From: Firmicutes bacterium UBA1393
GTDB taxonomy: Bacteria; Bacillota; DTU025
Direction: 5' to 3'
Assembly (NCBI GenBank): GCA_002305255.1
Contig: DBQN01000085.1
Location: 5,822 to 18,531 of the forward strand
Length of the DNA: 12,710 nucleotides
The position numbers were made by a program, and so were the translations under genes. Under the pieces are notes generated by a model, which did no database searches, was not told where the DNA came from, and saw only the letters and a program-made list of their open reading frames with translations. This document shows positions 1-6,891 of the stretch, piece after piece (positions within the stretch are counted from its first letter, which is position 1; each line of letters starts with the position of its first letter).

Positions 1-112
1 CACATGTCGAAGGGAATCGGGATCATCGGAGGGAGTGTGCTCGCGAGGCGCGCCCGGTGGCCCCTCGCCCCCGCGGCTCGGGATGCGGCATACCGCGTCT
101 GATTCTGCTGTG

Positions 113-142
113 CTAGACTGGGATTGACTAGACTGGGATTGA
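113..142. repeat. 15-bp tandem duplication upstream of the first gene
   Basis: The 15-mer CTAGACTGGGATTGA occurs twice in perfect tandem (113-127 and 128-142). Each copy, read with the next two bases, contains TTGACT, which resembles a sigma-70 -35 element. I see no well-spaced -10 box after either copy, so promoter activity is not shown. It lies about 95 bp before the likely start of the downstream gene and could be a duplicated regulator site or a slippage product. Confidence 0.6.
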
Positions 143-235
143 CTTGATCCGAGCGCCATACCCAATGCCGCCCGCCCCCGCAGCACCCAAGCATCAGCGC
201 ATCGTGGCGGGCATATCGAGACTGAGGTGCATAAC

Positions 236-1273
236 ATGGGAACTCGGCCCCCGACACTGGAGCAGTGGAGAGCTCTGTATGACGCCGCCGTCGCCTTCGC
301 GAGCATGAAGCCGTGGGACTACATCAATGATGAGAGCATCATTGGGGTGAAAGATCCTGTCACCGGTACCGTCGCGTACTCCTCAGTAATGGGCGGGCTC
401 GGTGAGCTCATGGGCCTCGCGACTTACCTTGGAGCCGAGGGTCTGCAGCACCTCCACTCAGCGCATGCCGACGAGACCGACTACGACGACATAGAGCTCG
501 GCACCAACTTGAGAGCTTTGATGACTACGTTCGAGAGCCGACGTGACCTAACTAAGCGCGACCTCGACGTGATCAAGAAGCTAGGCCTGACCTTCAAGGG
601 CCCCCACGACTGGCCCCTATTCAGAAGCTGGGAGGCGGGCTATGCTCCCTGGTATCTCAGCCAGTCTGAAGCCGTCTTCCTCACCCATGTCCTGCAGCAA
701 GTCACAGATGTCTACCTTCGCGCGAGGGACAACCCCTCCGTGCTGTCGCTGTTCGGCGACGATCATTACCTCATCAGGGTGCTATCGTCCGGTCCCGATG
801 GGCCAGTGTGGGAAGACCGCCTCATGCGCCCTGAACCGCCTCCCCAGCCGGCGCCCGCCACCCCGGTCATTGTGGATGAGCTGAGACTGGCGAGATTGGC
901 CAACACGGCCACCCGCAGCGACACGGTCTGGGAGGTAGACATGTTCCGCTCACCCACCCCGATACAGGAGGGCCGGGACGAACGGCCCTACCTCCCCTAT
1001 ATGCAGGTCATGGTAGATAGTGGCAGTTTCACCGTACTGGCCACAGAGTGTACATCGGCAGGTCACCATCGACAGGCATTCGTAGACGGGCTCATCAAGA
1101 CGATGGATCGCACCAAGGCGATCCCAGGCGAGATACAGGTGATGCGAGACTCGGTGCTGGAGCTGTGTAAGCCGGTGGCCTCACGCCTGAACGTGCCCGT
1201 TCGAAGGAACGCGAGGTTGCCGGTGCTGGAGGTGTTCGTGACGAGCGTCATGCAGCGCTTGGGCGTCAAGTAG
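236..1273 (+). CDS. Uncharacterised protein resembling DUF7309/DUF6930 families
   Basis: This encodes a soluble protein of about 345 residues with no signal peptide or membrane segment. An in-frame GTG lies at 227, but GAGGTG at 224-229 sits six bases before the ATG at 236 and makes a good ribosome site, so I use 236. The N-terminal part (residues about 6-70) has a W-x-x-L-Y-x-x-A opening, a P-W motif and a V-M-G-G-L-G-E-x-x-G-L-A-x-Y-L-G-x-E-G-L stretch. These resemble from memory the DUF7309-type domain of many Bacillota proteins. A Pro-rich linker near residue 200 is followed by an R-P-Y-L-P-Y-M-Q-V-M-V-D-S segment like the DUF6930 region. No catalytic motif is visible and the function is unknown. 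It stands alone: repeats follow it, and the next gene is convergent and 960 bp away. The family name is recalled rather than searched; the coding call is firmer than the name. Confidence 0.75.
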   Translation: MGTRPPTLEQWRALYDAAVAFASMKPWDYINDESIIGVKDPVTGTVAYSSVMGGLGELMGLATYLGAEGLQHLHSAHADETDYDDIELGTNLRALMTTFESRRDLTKRDLDVIKKLGLTFKGPHDWPLFRSWEAGYAPWYLSQSEAVFLTHVLQQVTDVYLRARDNPSVLSLFGDDHYLIRVLSSGPDGPVWEDRLMRPEPPPQPAPATPVIVDELRLARLANTATRSDTVWEVDMFRSPTPIQEGRDERPYLPYMQVMVDSGSFTVLATECTSAGHHRQAFVDGLIKTMDRTKAIPGEIQVMRDSVLELCKPVASRLNVPVRRNARLPVLEVFVTSVMQRLGVK

Positions 1274-1309
1274 TGCGCATCTACGGAAGTCGCGGAACGA
1301 TCCGACAGC

Positions 1310-1477
1310 AGGGCGAGCGGGATCGGGAGATGATCATTTTCCGGGCGCTCAAGACGTGAGCTGGTGGTTTTTCGGCTTCTCAGGCCGCGGACTGCCCAGT
1401 TCCTGGTGTCTCACATGCGGCGCCGCACTCGGGTCGAGCTTCTGACTGAGCCCGCCACCGGGAGTCGCCGCGATTAA
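1310..1477. repeat. Decayed first unit of the ~260-bp repeat array
   Basis: This stretch aligns to the second half of the repeat unit. The block around 1338-1413 (CCGGGCG, then CGTGAGCTG, GGTTTTTCGG, TTCTCAG) clearly matches the same block in the later units. The last 65 bases before the next unit match in length exactly but agree at only about half of the positions by eye. The hairpin part of the unit is absent. I read it as an old, eroded copy; its left edge is approximate. Confidence 0.6.
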
Positions 1478-1737
1478 TGTGGTACGCGTCGCGTTTCAGC
1501 AGCTAGACGCAAAATGGAGAGTCTGCCCCGCAGGGCAGACTTGTCCTTCATGACCACGTCCAACCCGGCACGATCGGCCTCGACCGCGAGATGCCTAGAT
1601 TCCGGGCGCCCACGGCTTGAGCTGATGGTTCTTCGGTTTCTCAGCCCGCGAACTGCCTGATTTCTGGTATCTGGCCCCCAGCGACGTATCCCGGCCACGT
1701 TTCTAGGGGAACACGTCATCAAGGGGCACCGCGCATC
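1478..1737. repeat. Repeat unit 1 (about 260 bp)
   Basis: This is the first complete unit. It opens with ATGTGG and CGTCGCGTTTCAG, then carries the hairpin at 1521-1540, then a GC-rich tail ending in TTTCTAGGGGAACACG. It differs from the next unit at roughly 15 positions by eye, including a one-base deletion in the CAGCAGCTAGA stretch (here CAGAGCTAGA). No gene is assigned: the long minus-strand reading frame through it is best explained by the repeat length being close to a multiple of three. Its function is unknown; a dispersed intergenic repeat family is likely. Confidence 0.85.
1521..1540. repeat. Hairpin in repeat unit 1
   Basis: A perfect inverted repeat with arms GTCTGCCC and GGGCAGAC around the loop CGCA, giving an 8-bp GC-rich stem. 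On the minus strand it is followed by TCTCCATTTTG, a weak T stretch, so it might act as an imperfect terminator for leftward transcription. On the plus strand no T run follows. Confidence 0.75.
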
Positions 1738-1999
1738 ATGTGGCATCTGTCGCGTTTCAGCAGCTAGACGCAAAATGGAGAGTCTGCCCCGCGGGGCAGA
1801 CATATCCTTCATGACCACGTCCAACCCGGCACGATCGGCCTCGACCGCGAGATGCCTAGATTCCGGGCGCCCACGGCGTGAGCTGACGGTTTTTCGGTTT
1901 CTCAGCCCGCGAACTGCCTGCTTTCTGGTATCTGGCCCCCAGCGACGCATCCCGGCCACGTTTCTAGGGGAACACGCCATCAAGGGGGCACCGCACATC
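1738..1999. repeat. Repeat unit 2 (262 bp)
   Basis: The second complete unit follows directly on unit 1, about 94 percent identical by eye. Differences are scattered substitutions plus single-base indels (an extra C near 1761 and one more G in the G run near 1985). Their scatter, with many that would change a protein, argues against a coding role for this region. Confidence 0.85.
1782..1801. repeat. Hairpin in repeat unit 2
   Basis: The same 8-bp stem as in unit 1. The loop is CGCG here instead of CGCA, so the stem could close by one further pair. The only change in the 20-bp palindrome is in the loop; the arms are untouched. Confidence 0.75.
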
Positions 2000-2222
2000 A
2001 TGTGGCACGCGTCGCGTTTCAGCAGCTAGATGCAAAATGGAGAGTCTGCCCCGCAGGGCAGACCTCTCCACTCCTCTTGCGTTCACCCCGGCACCACCGA
2101 CCTCGACCGTGAGATGCCCAGATTCCGGGCGCCCACGGCGTGAGCTGATGGTTTTTGGGTTTCTCAGGCCGCGAACCGCCCAGCTTCCGGTATCTCGCCC
2201 CCGGCGACGCATTGCGGCCACG
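2000..2222. repeat. Repeat unit 3, diverged and truncated
   Basis: The third unit is clearly more diverged than units 1 and 2. Its first 64 bases, through the hairpin at 2044-2063, match unit 2 with about five differences. Just after the hairpin only about 4 of 16 bases agree, then similarity returns near CCCGGCAC and across the CCGGGCGCCCACGGCGTGAGCTGATGG block. Similarity fades after GCGGCCACG at about 2222, shortly before the stop codon of the convergent regulator gene, so the array runs right up to that gene. Confidence 0.8.
2044..2063 (-). terminator. Hairpin in repeat unit 3, possible terminator of the regulator gene
   Basis: An 8-bp perfect stem (arms GTCTGCCC/GGGCAGAC, loop CGCA on the plus strand), 172 bp past the stop of the minus-strand regulator gene. 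Read on the minus strand it is followed by TCTCCATTTTG. The T run is short and displaced, so intrinsic termination is only possible. The same hairpin recurs in the two neighbouring units. Confidence 0.35.
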
Positions 2223-2235
2223 CCCCCTACCGCTG

Positions 2236-4158
2236 CTACTCGCTCTCCATGCGCTTCAGCTTGCGCCACAGCGTGGCCCGGCTTATCCCGAGCGCATCGG
2301 CTGCCACTGACCTGTTGCCGCCCGACTCGGCTAGCGCTCGGCGTATGGCCTCGCGCTCCATGTCATCGAGGCTTCCCACCGGCGTCGGTGCCATCTCCAC
2401 CCTGGGCTCTGTGTTGCTACCATGGAGCTCATCGTGCATTAGTGACTGGACGTGGCGTGAGTCTATCACTCCCGCCTCAACACACACAACAAGTCTCTCA
2501 ATGATGCTCTGCAGTTCGCGCACGTTGCCAGGCCATGAATAGGATTCGAGTATACGTATGGCCTCGGGAGTCAGTGCCTTCGCCTGTCCTCCGAATCGCT
2601 TGCTGTACCGCTGGAGGAAGTGTTCACAGAACACGGGTATGTCGGCAGAACGGTGCCGCAGTGCGGGCACCTCGAGCGCCAGTTTGTTCAGTCGATAATA
2701 GAGGTCCTCCCTGAAGTTGCCGAGTGAGATAGCCTCTCGCAGATCCACATGTGTCGCCGCTATGATCCGCACATCGATGGGGATGATCCGACCGCCGCCG
2801 ACACGCATCACTTCGCGCTCCTCCAGCACCCTGAGCAGCCGCGATTGGAGGGTTATCGACATCTCACCGATCTCATCAAGAAAGATGGTGCCCTTATGCG
2901 CCTGTTCGAAAAGCCCCTGTTTGCCTCCTCGACGTGCCCCAGTGAATGCTCCCTCTTCATATCCAAAGAGCTCGCTCTCGAGGAGCGACTCCGGTACAGC
3001 TGCGCAGTTGATTGCCACGAAGGGGAAACCCCGTCTCGCACTCTCGTTGTGGATGCTCTGCGCGAACAGCTCCTTGCCTGTGCCTGTCTCGCCGCGTATA
3101 AGCACCGTAGAATCGACCCTGGCGTACTTTCGGGCCCTTTCGATCAGTTCTCGCATTGAATCGGTGGCAGTGAGAATGTGATGGAAGTGGTATTGTGCCA
3201 CGTGTCCCTTGTCTTTCAGCTCTTTTCGAACCTTCTCTTCGAGCTGCTGGATGCGGGTAACATCCTGAAACGTGATCACTGCGCCGGTTATCTCGCCTTT
3301 GATTCTTATGGGAACGCGGCTGCTTACAACGGCTGTAGGCCCTATCCTGCTCAGCTCGGCGACTTCGGCCTTCTCAGAGGCCTTCAGGCGTCCCATCGAC
3401 ACGTCGGGCATCACGTCGCTGATGTTCTTGCCGATGGCCTCTTCGGGCTCAATGCCCAGCACCCTTGATGCAACGGGGTTGACCACGCGGATGGTGCCGT
3501 CTGAGGCAGTTCCGATTATCCCCTCATGGGCGAAGTGGAGTATGGCGTTGATCTCTTCGGCGCGTTCGCGTTCTCGCTTCCTCACAACTGCCACATGTGT
3601 TGCCTCATCAAGGGCGCTTAGGATGGCCTCTTTGCCGCTCCTGATCAGAACGCTCCTCACCCCGAGCTTAGCTGTGGTCTTCGCAGATATGGCGTCACCC
3701 ACAACGACATGCACGCCGCGCTCCACTGCAGCCTCGATTCGCGCCCCGGCGTCGGCTTCGCTCTCGATCTCTATGGGAATGAGAGTTATGCCCAGGATGT
3801 CGGCTATCGCGTCTATGCGGTACACAACATTCTTGAAGCCCACGACACCTATGGTGCGGCCATGGCCTCGCGCGTCGGCCAGCGCTCTCATGACGTCAAT
3901 GGGACTGACTTCGATGGCGACGACGGGCAGGTCAACTTCGCGGCCTATGGCAAGTGCCGTACCTCCGCGACTGATTATCACATCTGCCCCGGCGCGCTCC
4001 ATGTCGCGGGCGACTGACACTCCCTCGGCCAGATCACCGAGGCGGATATCTGCTTCTACTCCAGCTTCGGCGCATGTTTCCTGACAAAGCTCAAGGAGTT
4101 CCCTGTAAGGGGCCACGATTCCTATCTTGATGTTCAGGGCTGATGCCTCCCAGTTCAT
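2236..4158 (-). CDS. Sigma-54-dependent activator, PrpR_N-PAS-AAA+-Fis HTH
   Basis: This cytoplasmic bacterial enhancer-binding protein hydrolyses ATP to open sigma-54 promoters. Numbered from the ATG at 4158 (640 residues): a PrpR_N ligand-sensing domain at about 9-190 (opening I-K-I-G-I-V-A-P-Y); a PAS domain at about 202-309 ending in F-Q-D-V-T, then a short coiled linker; a AAA+ domain with Walker A GETGTGKE at 356-363, GAFTGA at 403-408, Walker B TIFLDE at 424-429 and W-P-G-N-V-R-E-L at 542-549; and a C-terminal Fis-type HTH at about 597-637 (G-N-R-S-V-A-A-D-A-L-G-I-S-R-A-T-L-W-R-K-L). All motifs needed for sigma-54 contact are intact. It is divergent from the catabolic operon, whose -24/-12 promoter it very likely drives. 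PrpR itself senses 2-methylcitrate; the ligand here is unknown, plausibly a pathway intermediate. The start is uncertain: GTG 4206 and ATG 4158 lack a ribosome site, while CTG 4137 has one. Confidence 0.93.
   Translation of the reverse strand: MNWEASALNIKIGIVAPYRELLELCQETCAEAGVEADIRLGDLAEGVSVARDMERAGADVIISRGGTALAIGREVDLPVVAIEVSPIDVMRALADARGHGRTIGVVGFKNVVYRIDAIADILGITLIPIEIESEADAGARIEAAVERGVHVVVGDAISAKTTAKLGVRSVLIRSGKEAILSALDEATHVAVVRKRERERAEEINAILHFAHEGIIGTASDGTIRVVNPVASRVLGIEPEEAIGKNISDVMPDVSMGRLKASEKAEVAELSRIGPTAVVSSRVPIRIKGEITGAVITFQDVTRIQQLEEKVRKELKDKGHVAQYHFHHILTATDSMRELIERARKYARVDSTVLIRGETGTGKELFAQSIHNESARRGFPFVAINCAAVPESLLESELFGYEEGAFTGARRGGKQGLFEQAHKGTIFLDEIGEMSITLQSRLLRVLEEREVMRVGGGRIIPIDVRIIAATHVDLREAISLGNFREDLYYRLNKLALEVPALRHRSADIPVFCEHFLQRYSKRFGGQAKALTPEAIRILESYSWPGNVRELQSIIERLVVCVEAGVIDSRHVQSLMHDELHGSNTEPRVEMAPTPVGSLDDMEREAIRRALAESGGNRSVAADALGISRATLWRKLKRMESE
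4146..4151 (-). promoter_or_regulatory. Ribosome site pointing to a CTG start for the regulator
   Basis: On the minus strand GGGAGG (4151 down to 4146) is followed by eight bases and then CTG (4137-4135), whose product would begin L/M-N-I-K-I-G-I-V-A-P-Y. This is where PrpR_N proteins usually begin. The upstream ATG at 4158 has no purine-rich site before it and overlaps this motif. CTG starts are rare in bacteria, so this is a candidate only. Confidence 0.4.
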
Positions 4159-4165
4159 GTCGTGA

Positions 4166-4201
4166 TGTATCAATCTGATGTGAGTGTTTAGACATGATAC
4201 A
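4166..4201. promoter_or_regulatory. Candidate operator: inverted TGTATCA/TGATACA pair
   Basis: TGTATCA at 4166-4172 and its exact reverse complement TGATACA at 4195-4201 are separated by 22 bases. The pair lies just upstream of the likely regulator start and about 225-260 bp upstream of the -24 element. It could be a site for the regulator itself, giving both autoregulation and enhancer function. On the minus strand the right half also reads TATCAT, a passable -10 box for the regulator gene, but I see no matching -35. A 7-bp match can arise by chance. Confidence 0.35.
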
Positions 4202-4376
4202 CGCACTGGTCACTATACTACGCCGCATGCAACATCTCCTCCTAGTCCCGCGCGAGAGCCCGCAGTCTCTCCGCCGCCGACGCGCATCGCTACCGCAGCT
4301 ATCTGAACGGCCCGTCGCGCGGGCAGCAGAATCTACCGCTGCATCCGGCCTGGTCGGCCCACTCACACGCCCCCAC

Positions 4377-4399
4377 CTGGTCTGCAACAGCTGGTCTGC
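4377..4399. repeat. 9-bp direct repeat upstream of the sigma-54 promoter
   Basis: CTGGTCTGC occurs at 4377-4385 and again at 4391-4399 with a 14-bp period, ending 27 bp before the -24 element. It might be a binding site for a second regulator, but the spacing is not a whole number of helical turns. Low weight. Confidence 0.3.
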
Positions 4400-4426
4400 C
4401 ATAGGTCAGGCCTGCGGCCCTCCCGA

Positions 4427-4442
4427 TGGCACGGAAACTGCA
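4427..4442 (+). promoter_or_regulatory. Sigma-54 (-24/-12) promoter of the catabolic operon
   Basis: TGGCACGGAAACTGCA matches the sigma-54 consensus TGGCACG-N4-TTGCA/T at all but one fixed position (C for the first T of the -12 element). The invariant GG (4428-4429) and GC (4440-4441) are separated by exactly ten bases. Transcription would start near 4453, giving a leader of about 44 bases before the GTG at 4497. It faces the operon and lies next to a divergent sigma-54 activator with an intact GAFTGA, which strongly supports the call. Confidence 0.85.
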
Positions 4443-4496
4443 TACTGTATTGGCCAGAGGCAGTGAACGATGCTGTCAGGATGGTGAATAGCAGAC

Positions 4497-5774
4497 GTGG
4501 ACAAGTCGCGAGTCGCATGCAAGATCGGAGTAATCGCCGATGACCTCACAGGGGCCAATGACGCTGGTGTGCAGTTCAGGAAGGCAAACCTATCCACTAC
4601 CGTCGTTCTGGAGGAAGATGTGCTTCCTGATGCGGTCGCGACGACAGATGTGGTCGTGGTAAACACCGATACCAGGCACTGTGAGGCCCAACGTGCATAC
4701 GACGAGTCAAAGAGGACGGCCCAGGTTCTGGGCAGTCATGGAGTTGCACGTATATATAAGAAGATCGATTCGACACTCAGGGGAAATGTCGGAGCAGAGA
4801 TTGATGGCATAATGGACGCACTCAATCTCGGTCTGTGCGTGTTGGCGCCGTCCTTCCCGGCAAACGCCAGGACGACGCTTCGCGGAAGGCAGCTCGTAAA
4901 CGGCACTCCTCTCGAGGACACTGAGTCTAGCAGGGACATTCTCGCCCCGAGCTACTCATCGTATATACCTGACGTCATTGCCCGTCAGAGCCGGCGCAAG
5001 ATAGGCGTGATGAGCATCGACGCAGTCAGGCAAGGCCCTGAGGCGATAAGGTCGCATGCTGAAGAGCTGCGGGCAGCGGGCTATTCCATCCTCGTGCTGG
5101 ATGCGCTTGAGCAGCGAGACCTAGCGGCGATAGCAGAGGCAATCGCGGACCTCTCCATTCCTCACATGGCCTCCGGTTCTGCCGGACTGGCGGCTGAGTT
5201 GCCCGCCGCCTATGGAATGGTGGGATCCATGTCGGGCAGCCCTGACACTCGCGGCGAAAGAGGCGTACTGGCTGTGGTGGGCAGTGCCACATACACGAGC
5301 GCCCTACAGGTCGCACGGGCTACCAAGGAAGACGGAGTACACAGCCTGACCGTGGATCCTGAAATGGTAAGAGACGAGTGCACCTGCGCCGATCACGTGA
5401 ACATGCTGACCGACGAGGCATGCGAGTTCCTGGCGCGCGGTGATGACGTGATAGTGTCGGTAAGGCGTGATGACGCATCCGTGGAGATCCGCGAACAGTC
5501 ACAGCGGATCAGGGGTGCCCTCACCCGGATCGCCTCATCAGTAGTGATGCGCGTTCCGGTGCGTGGCATCGCTGTCACAGGAGGCGACACTGCCGAAGGC
5601 GTGTTCAGAGCGTTGCACGCCTGTGGCATATCCCTGGAAAACGAAGTGCTTCCCGGTGTGCCCTGTGGCCGACTCGTTGGCGGAATAGCGCACAAATTGC
5701 GCATAGTGACTAAATCAGGCAGTTTTGGCGACAGCGATGCGCTGCTTATAGCTCTTAATCACCTCAAGCACTAG
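4497..5774 (+). CDS. Four-carbon acid sugar kinase family protein (DUF1537)
   Basis: This 425-residue cytoplasmic enzyme is the usual length for the DUF1537 family. Characterised members phosphorylate C4 sugar acids (D-threonate, D-erythronate, L-threonate or 3-oxo-tetronate) with ATP at the 4-position. The N-terminal substrate domain starts with I-G-V-I-A-D-D-L-T-G-A-N-D-A-G (about residues 10-24), followed by K-K-I-D-S-T-L-R-G-N-V-G (about 86-97) and P-A-N-A-R-T-T-x-R-G-R-Q near 120. The C-terminal nucleotide-binding domain carries V-T-G-G-D-T-A-E-G and, near the end, V-T-K-S-G-S-F-G-D. The start is a GTG: an in-frame stop lies four codons upstream and there is no in-frame ATG. The only purine-rich sequence (AGGATGG, about 4478-4484) is rather far upstream, so translation may be weak. 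It is first in the operon under the sigma-54 promoter. No pdxA2, ltnD or otnC partner is visible, so the substrate is open. Confidence 0.88.
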   Translation: MDKSRVACKIGVIADDLTGANDAGVQFRKANLSTTVVLEEDVLPDAVATTDVVVVNTDTRHCEAQRAYDESKRTAQVLGSHGVARIYKKIDSTLRGNVGAEIDGIMDALNLGLCVLAPSFPANARTTLRGRQLVNGTPLEDTESSRDILAPSYSSYIPDVIARQSRRKIGVMSIDAVRQGPEAIRSHAEELRAAGYSILVLDALEQRDLAAIAEAIADLSIPHMASGSAGLAAELPAAYGMVGSMSGSPDTRGERGVLAVVGSATYTSALQVARATKEDGVHSLTVDPEMVRDECTCADHVNMLTDEACEFLARGDDVIVSVRRDDASVEIREQSQRIRGALTRIASSVVMRVPVRGIAVTGGDTAEGVFRALHACGISLENEVLPGVPCGRLVGGIAHKLRIVTKSGSFGDSDALLIALNHLKH

Positions 5775-5824
5775 CAGTTGTACACGAAACGGCGCATCCT
5801 GTCGTCTTATATGGAGGCATGTTC

Positions 5825-6865
5825 ATGACTAAAGTAATCGATCTCAGAAGTGACACCGTAACGCAACCCACTGAAGAGATGCGCGATGCAATGCGGAATG
5901 CCGTGGTCGGCGACGACTACTTCCGCGACGACCCCACTGTGATAGAGTTGGAGACCATGGCCGCGACCATCCTCGGCAAGGAAGCTGCCCTCTTCGTGGC
6001 CAGCGGCACCATGGGCAACCTAGTGTCGATCATGGCCGGAATGCAGCGAGGCGAATCCTTGATAGTAGAGGCCGACGCGCACGTATACCGCTCAGAGGCA
6101 GGCCACCTCGGTTCCGTCTGCGGTGTCGTGCCCAAGCGCGTCAAAGGCGCCGCGGGCATCATGACTGCCGAAGATGTCGAGGCCGCCATCTACGGCGAGG
6201 GCGTCCTTCTGCCCACAACCAGCATGATATGTATTGAGAACACGCACAACGCCGGCGGCGGCACGTGCTACACCGTCGAAGACATGGCCCAGATGAGAGC
6301 CGTCGCCGACAGGCACGGGCTACGCATCCACGTTGACGGAGCCCGCATATTCAACGCCGCAATCGCCCTTGGAGTCGAAGCCAAGGCGCTGGCCGCAGAT
6401 GCCGACTCCCTCACGTTCTGCCTGTCGAAGGGTCTCGCATGTCCGTTCGGCGCAGTGGTCGTCGGCGAAAAGGCGTTCATCGCCAAGTGCAGAAAGATGA
6501 GGCAGATGGTGGGCGGCGGAATGCGCCAGGCAGGCATCATGGCTGCCGCTGGAGTATATGCACTGAAGAACATGGTAGACAGACTCGTCGATGATCACAA
6601 GAACGCCAGGCTGCTGGCTGAGGGCCTTCACGCCCTAGGCCTTGAAGTGGATCTTGAGGCGGTGCAGAGCAACATCGTGTTCGCAAACGCTTCACGCACG
6701 AGACTGGGCTCCTCAGGGTTGGCCGAGGCCATAAGGGCAAAGGGTCTGCTCGTGAACATGCCTGGCGCAAACGGTCGCATCAGATTCGTCACTCACTGGG
6801 AGATATCAACCGAAGATATCAAGCGCGCTCTGGCCATCGTGGCAGACGCACTCAGCGCTAGCTAA
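5825..6865 (+). CDS. Threonine aldolase family protein, first copy
   Basis: This PLP enzyme of fold type I typically cleaves L-threonine or L-allo-threonine to glycine and acetaldehyde, and many members accept other beta-hydroxy amino acids. It has 346 residues, normal for the family. It starts I-D-L-R-S-D-T-V-T-Q-P-T, as family members do. Other landmarks are the ring-stacking His86 in the A-D-A-H-V-Y-R-S-E segment, E-N-T-H-N, V-D-G-A-R-I-F-N-A with the pyridine-binding Asp, the Schiff-base Lys202 in F-C-L-S-K-G-L, and C-terminal R-F-V-T-H. GGAGG at 5813-5817 is seven bases from the ATG at 5825 but only one base from the ATG at 5819, so 5825 is the likely start. It lies 50 bases after the kinase and 26 before tdh. 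A second, divergent family member occurs later in the operon. Confidence 0.93.
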   Translation: MTKVIDLRSDTVTQPTEEMRDAMRNAVVGDDYFRDDPTVIELETMAATILGKEAALFVASGTMGNLVSIMAGMQRGESLIVEADAHVYRSEAGHLGSVCGVVPKRVKGAAGIMTAEDVEAAIYGEGVLLPTTSMICIENTHNAGGGTCYTVEDMAQMRAVADRHGLRIHVDGARIFNAAIALGVEAKALAADADSLTFCLSKGLACPFGAVVVGEKAFIAKCRKMRQMVGGGMRQAGIMAAAGVYALKNMVDRLVDDHKNARLLAEGLHALGLEVDLEAVQSNIVFANASRTRLGSSGLAEAIRAKGLLVNMPGANGRIRFVTHWEISTEDIKRALAIVADALSAS

Positions 6866-6891
6866 CTTCATGATGAGTGGGGAGATGGAAC

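Larger units (their letters stand above)
4159..4496. other. Divergent control region between regulator and catabolic operon
   Basis: No convincing gene lies in these 338 bases; the short frames that cross it have no recognisable protein features or ribosome sites. It holds an inverted repeat near the regulator start (4166-4201), a small GC hairpin GCCCG-TCGCG-CGGGC at 4310-4324, a 9-bp direct repeat (4377-4399) and the sigma-54 promoter at 4427-4442. The length suits a sigma-54 system in which the activator binds a distant enhancer and DNA loops back to the promoter. Confidence 0.6.

Noticed and set aside
1..105. C-terminal end of an upstream gene, or a 33-codon plus-strand frame from position 4
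   Set aside because: All three plus frames stop within the first 130 bases and none shows a recognisable protein tail, so a partial gene cannot be chosen or excluded.
1474..2001. A 175-codon minus-strand open frame spanning two repeat units, encoding an 87-residue peptide repeated twice
   Set aside because: The frame stays open because the repeat period is close to a multiple of three. Most differences between the two copies change amino acids, one-base indels break the frame in relation to unit 3, there is no good ribosome site, and the peptide is Arg-rich without recognisable domains.
1478..2222. CRISPR array
   Set aside because: Units are about 260 bp and adjoin directly, with no alternation of short repeats and unique spacers, and no cas gene is present.
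3272..4084. A 270-codon plus-strand open frame inside the regulator gene
   Set aside because: It is the antisense shadow of the PrpR_N and PAS coding region. Its Ser/Thr/Met-rich composition is typical of a complementary-strand frame, and the minus-strand product has clear domains.
4310..4324. Small GC hairpin as a terminator or attenuator
   Set aside because: It has only a 5-bp stem, no T run, and lies upstream of the operon promoter where no transcript from it would pass; expected by chance in GC-rich DNA.
4442..4450. ATACTGTAT palindrome overlapping the -12 element as an operator
   Set aside because: It is a 9-bp imperfect-centre palindrome with no second copy nearby, and its position is explained by the end of the sigma-54 promoter.
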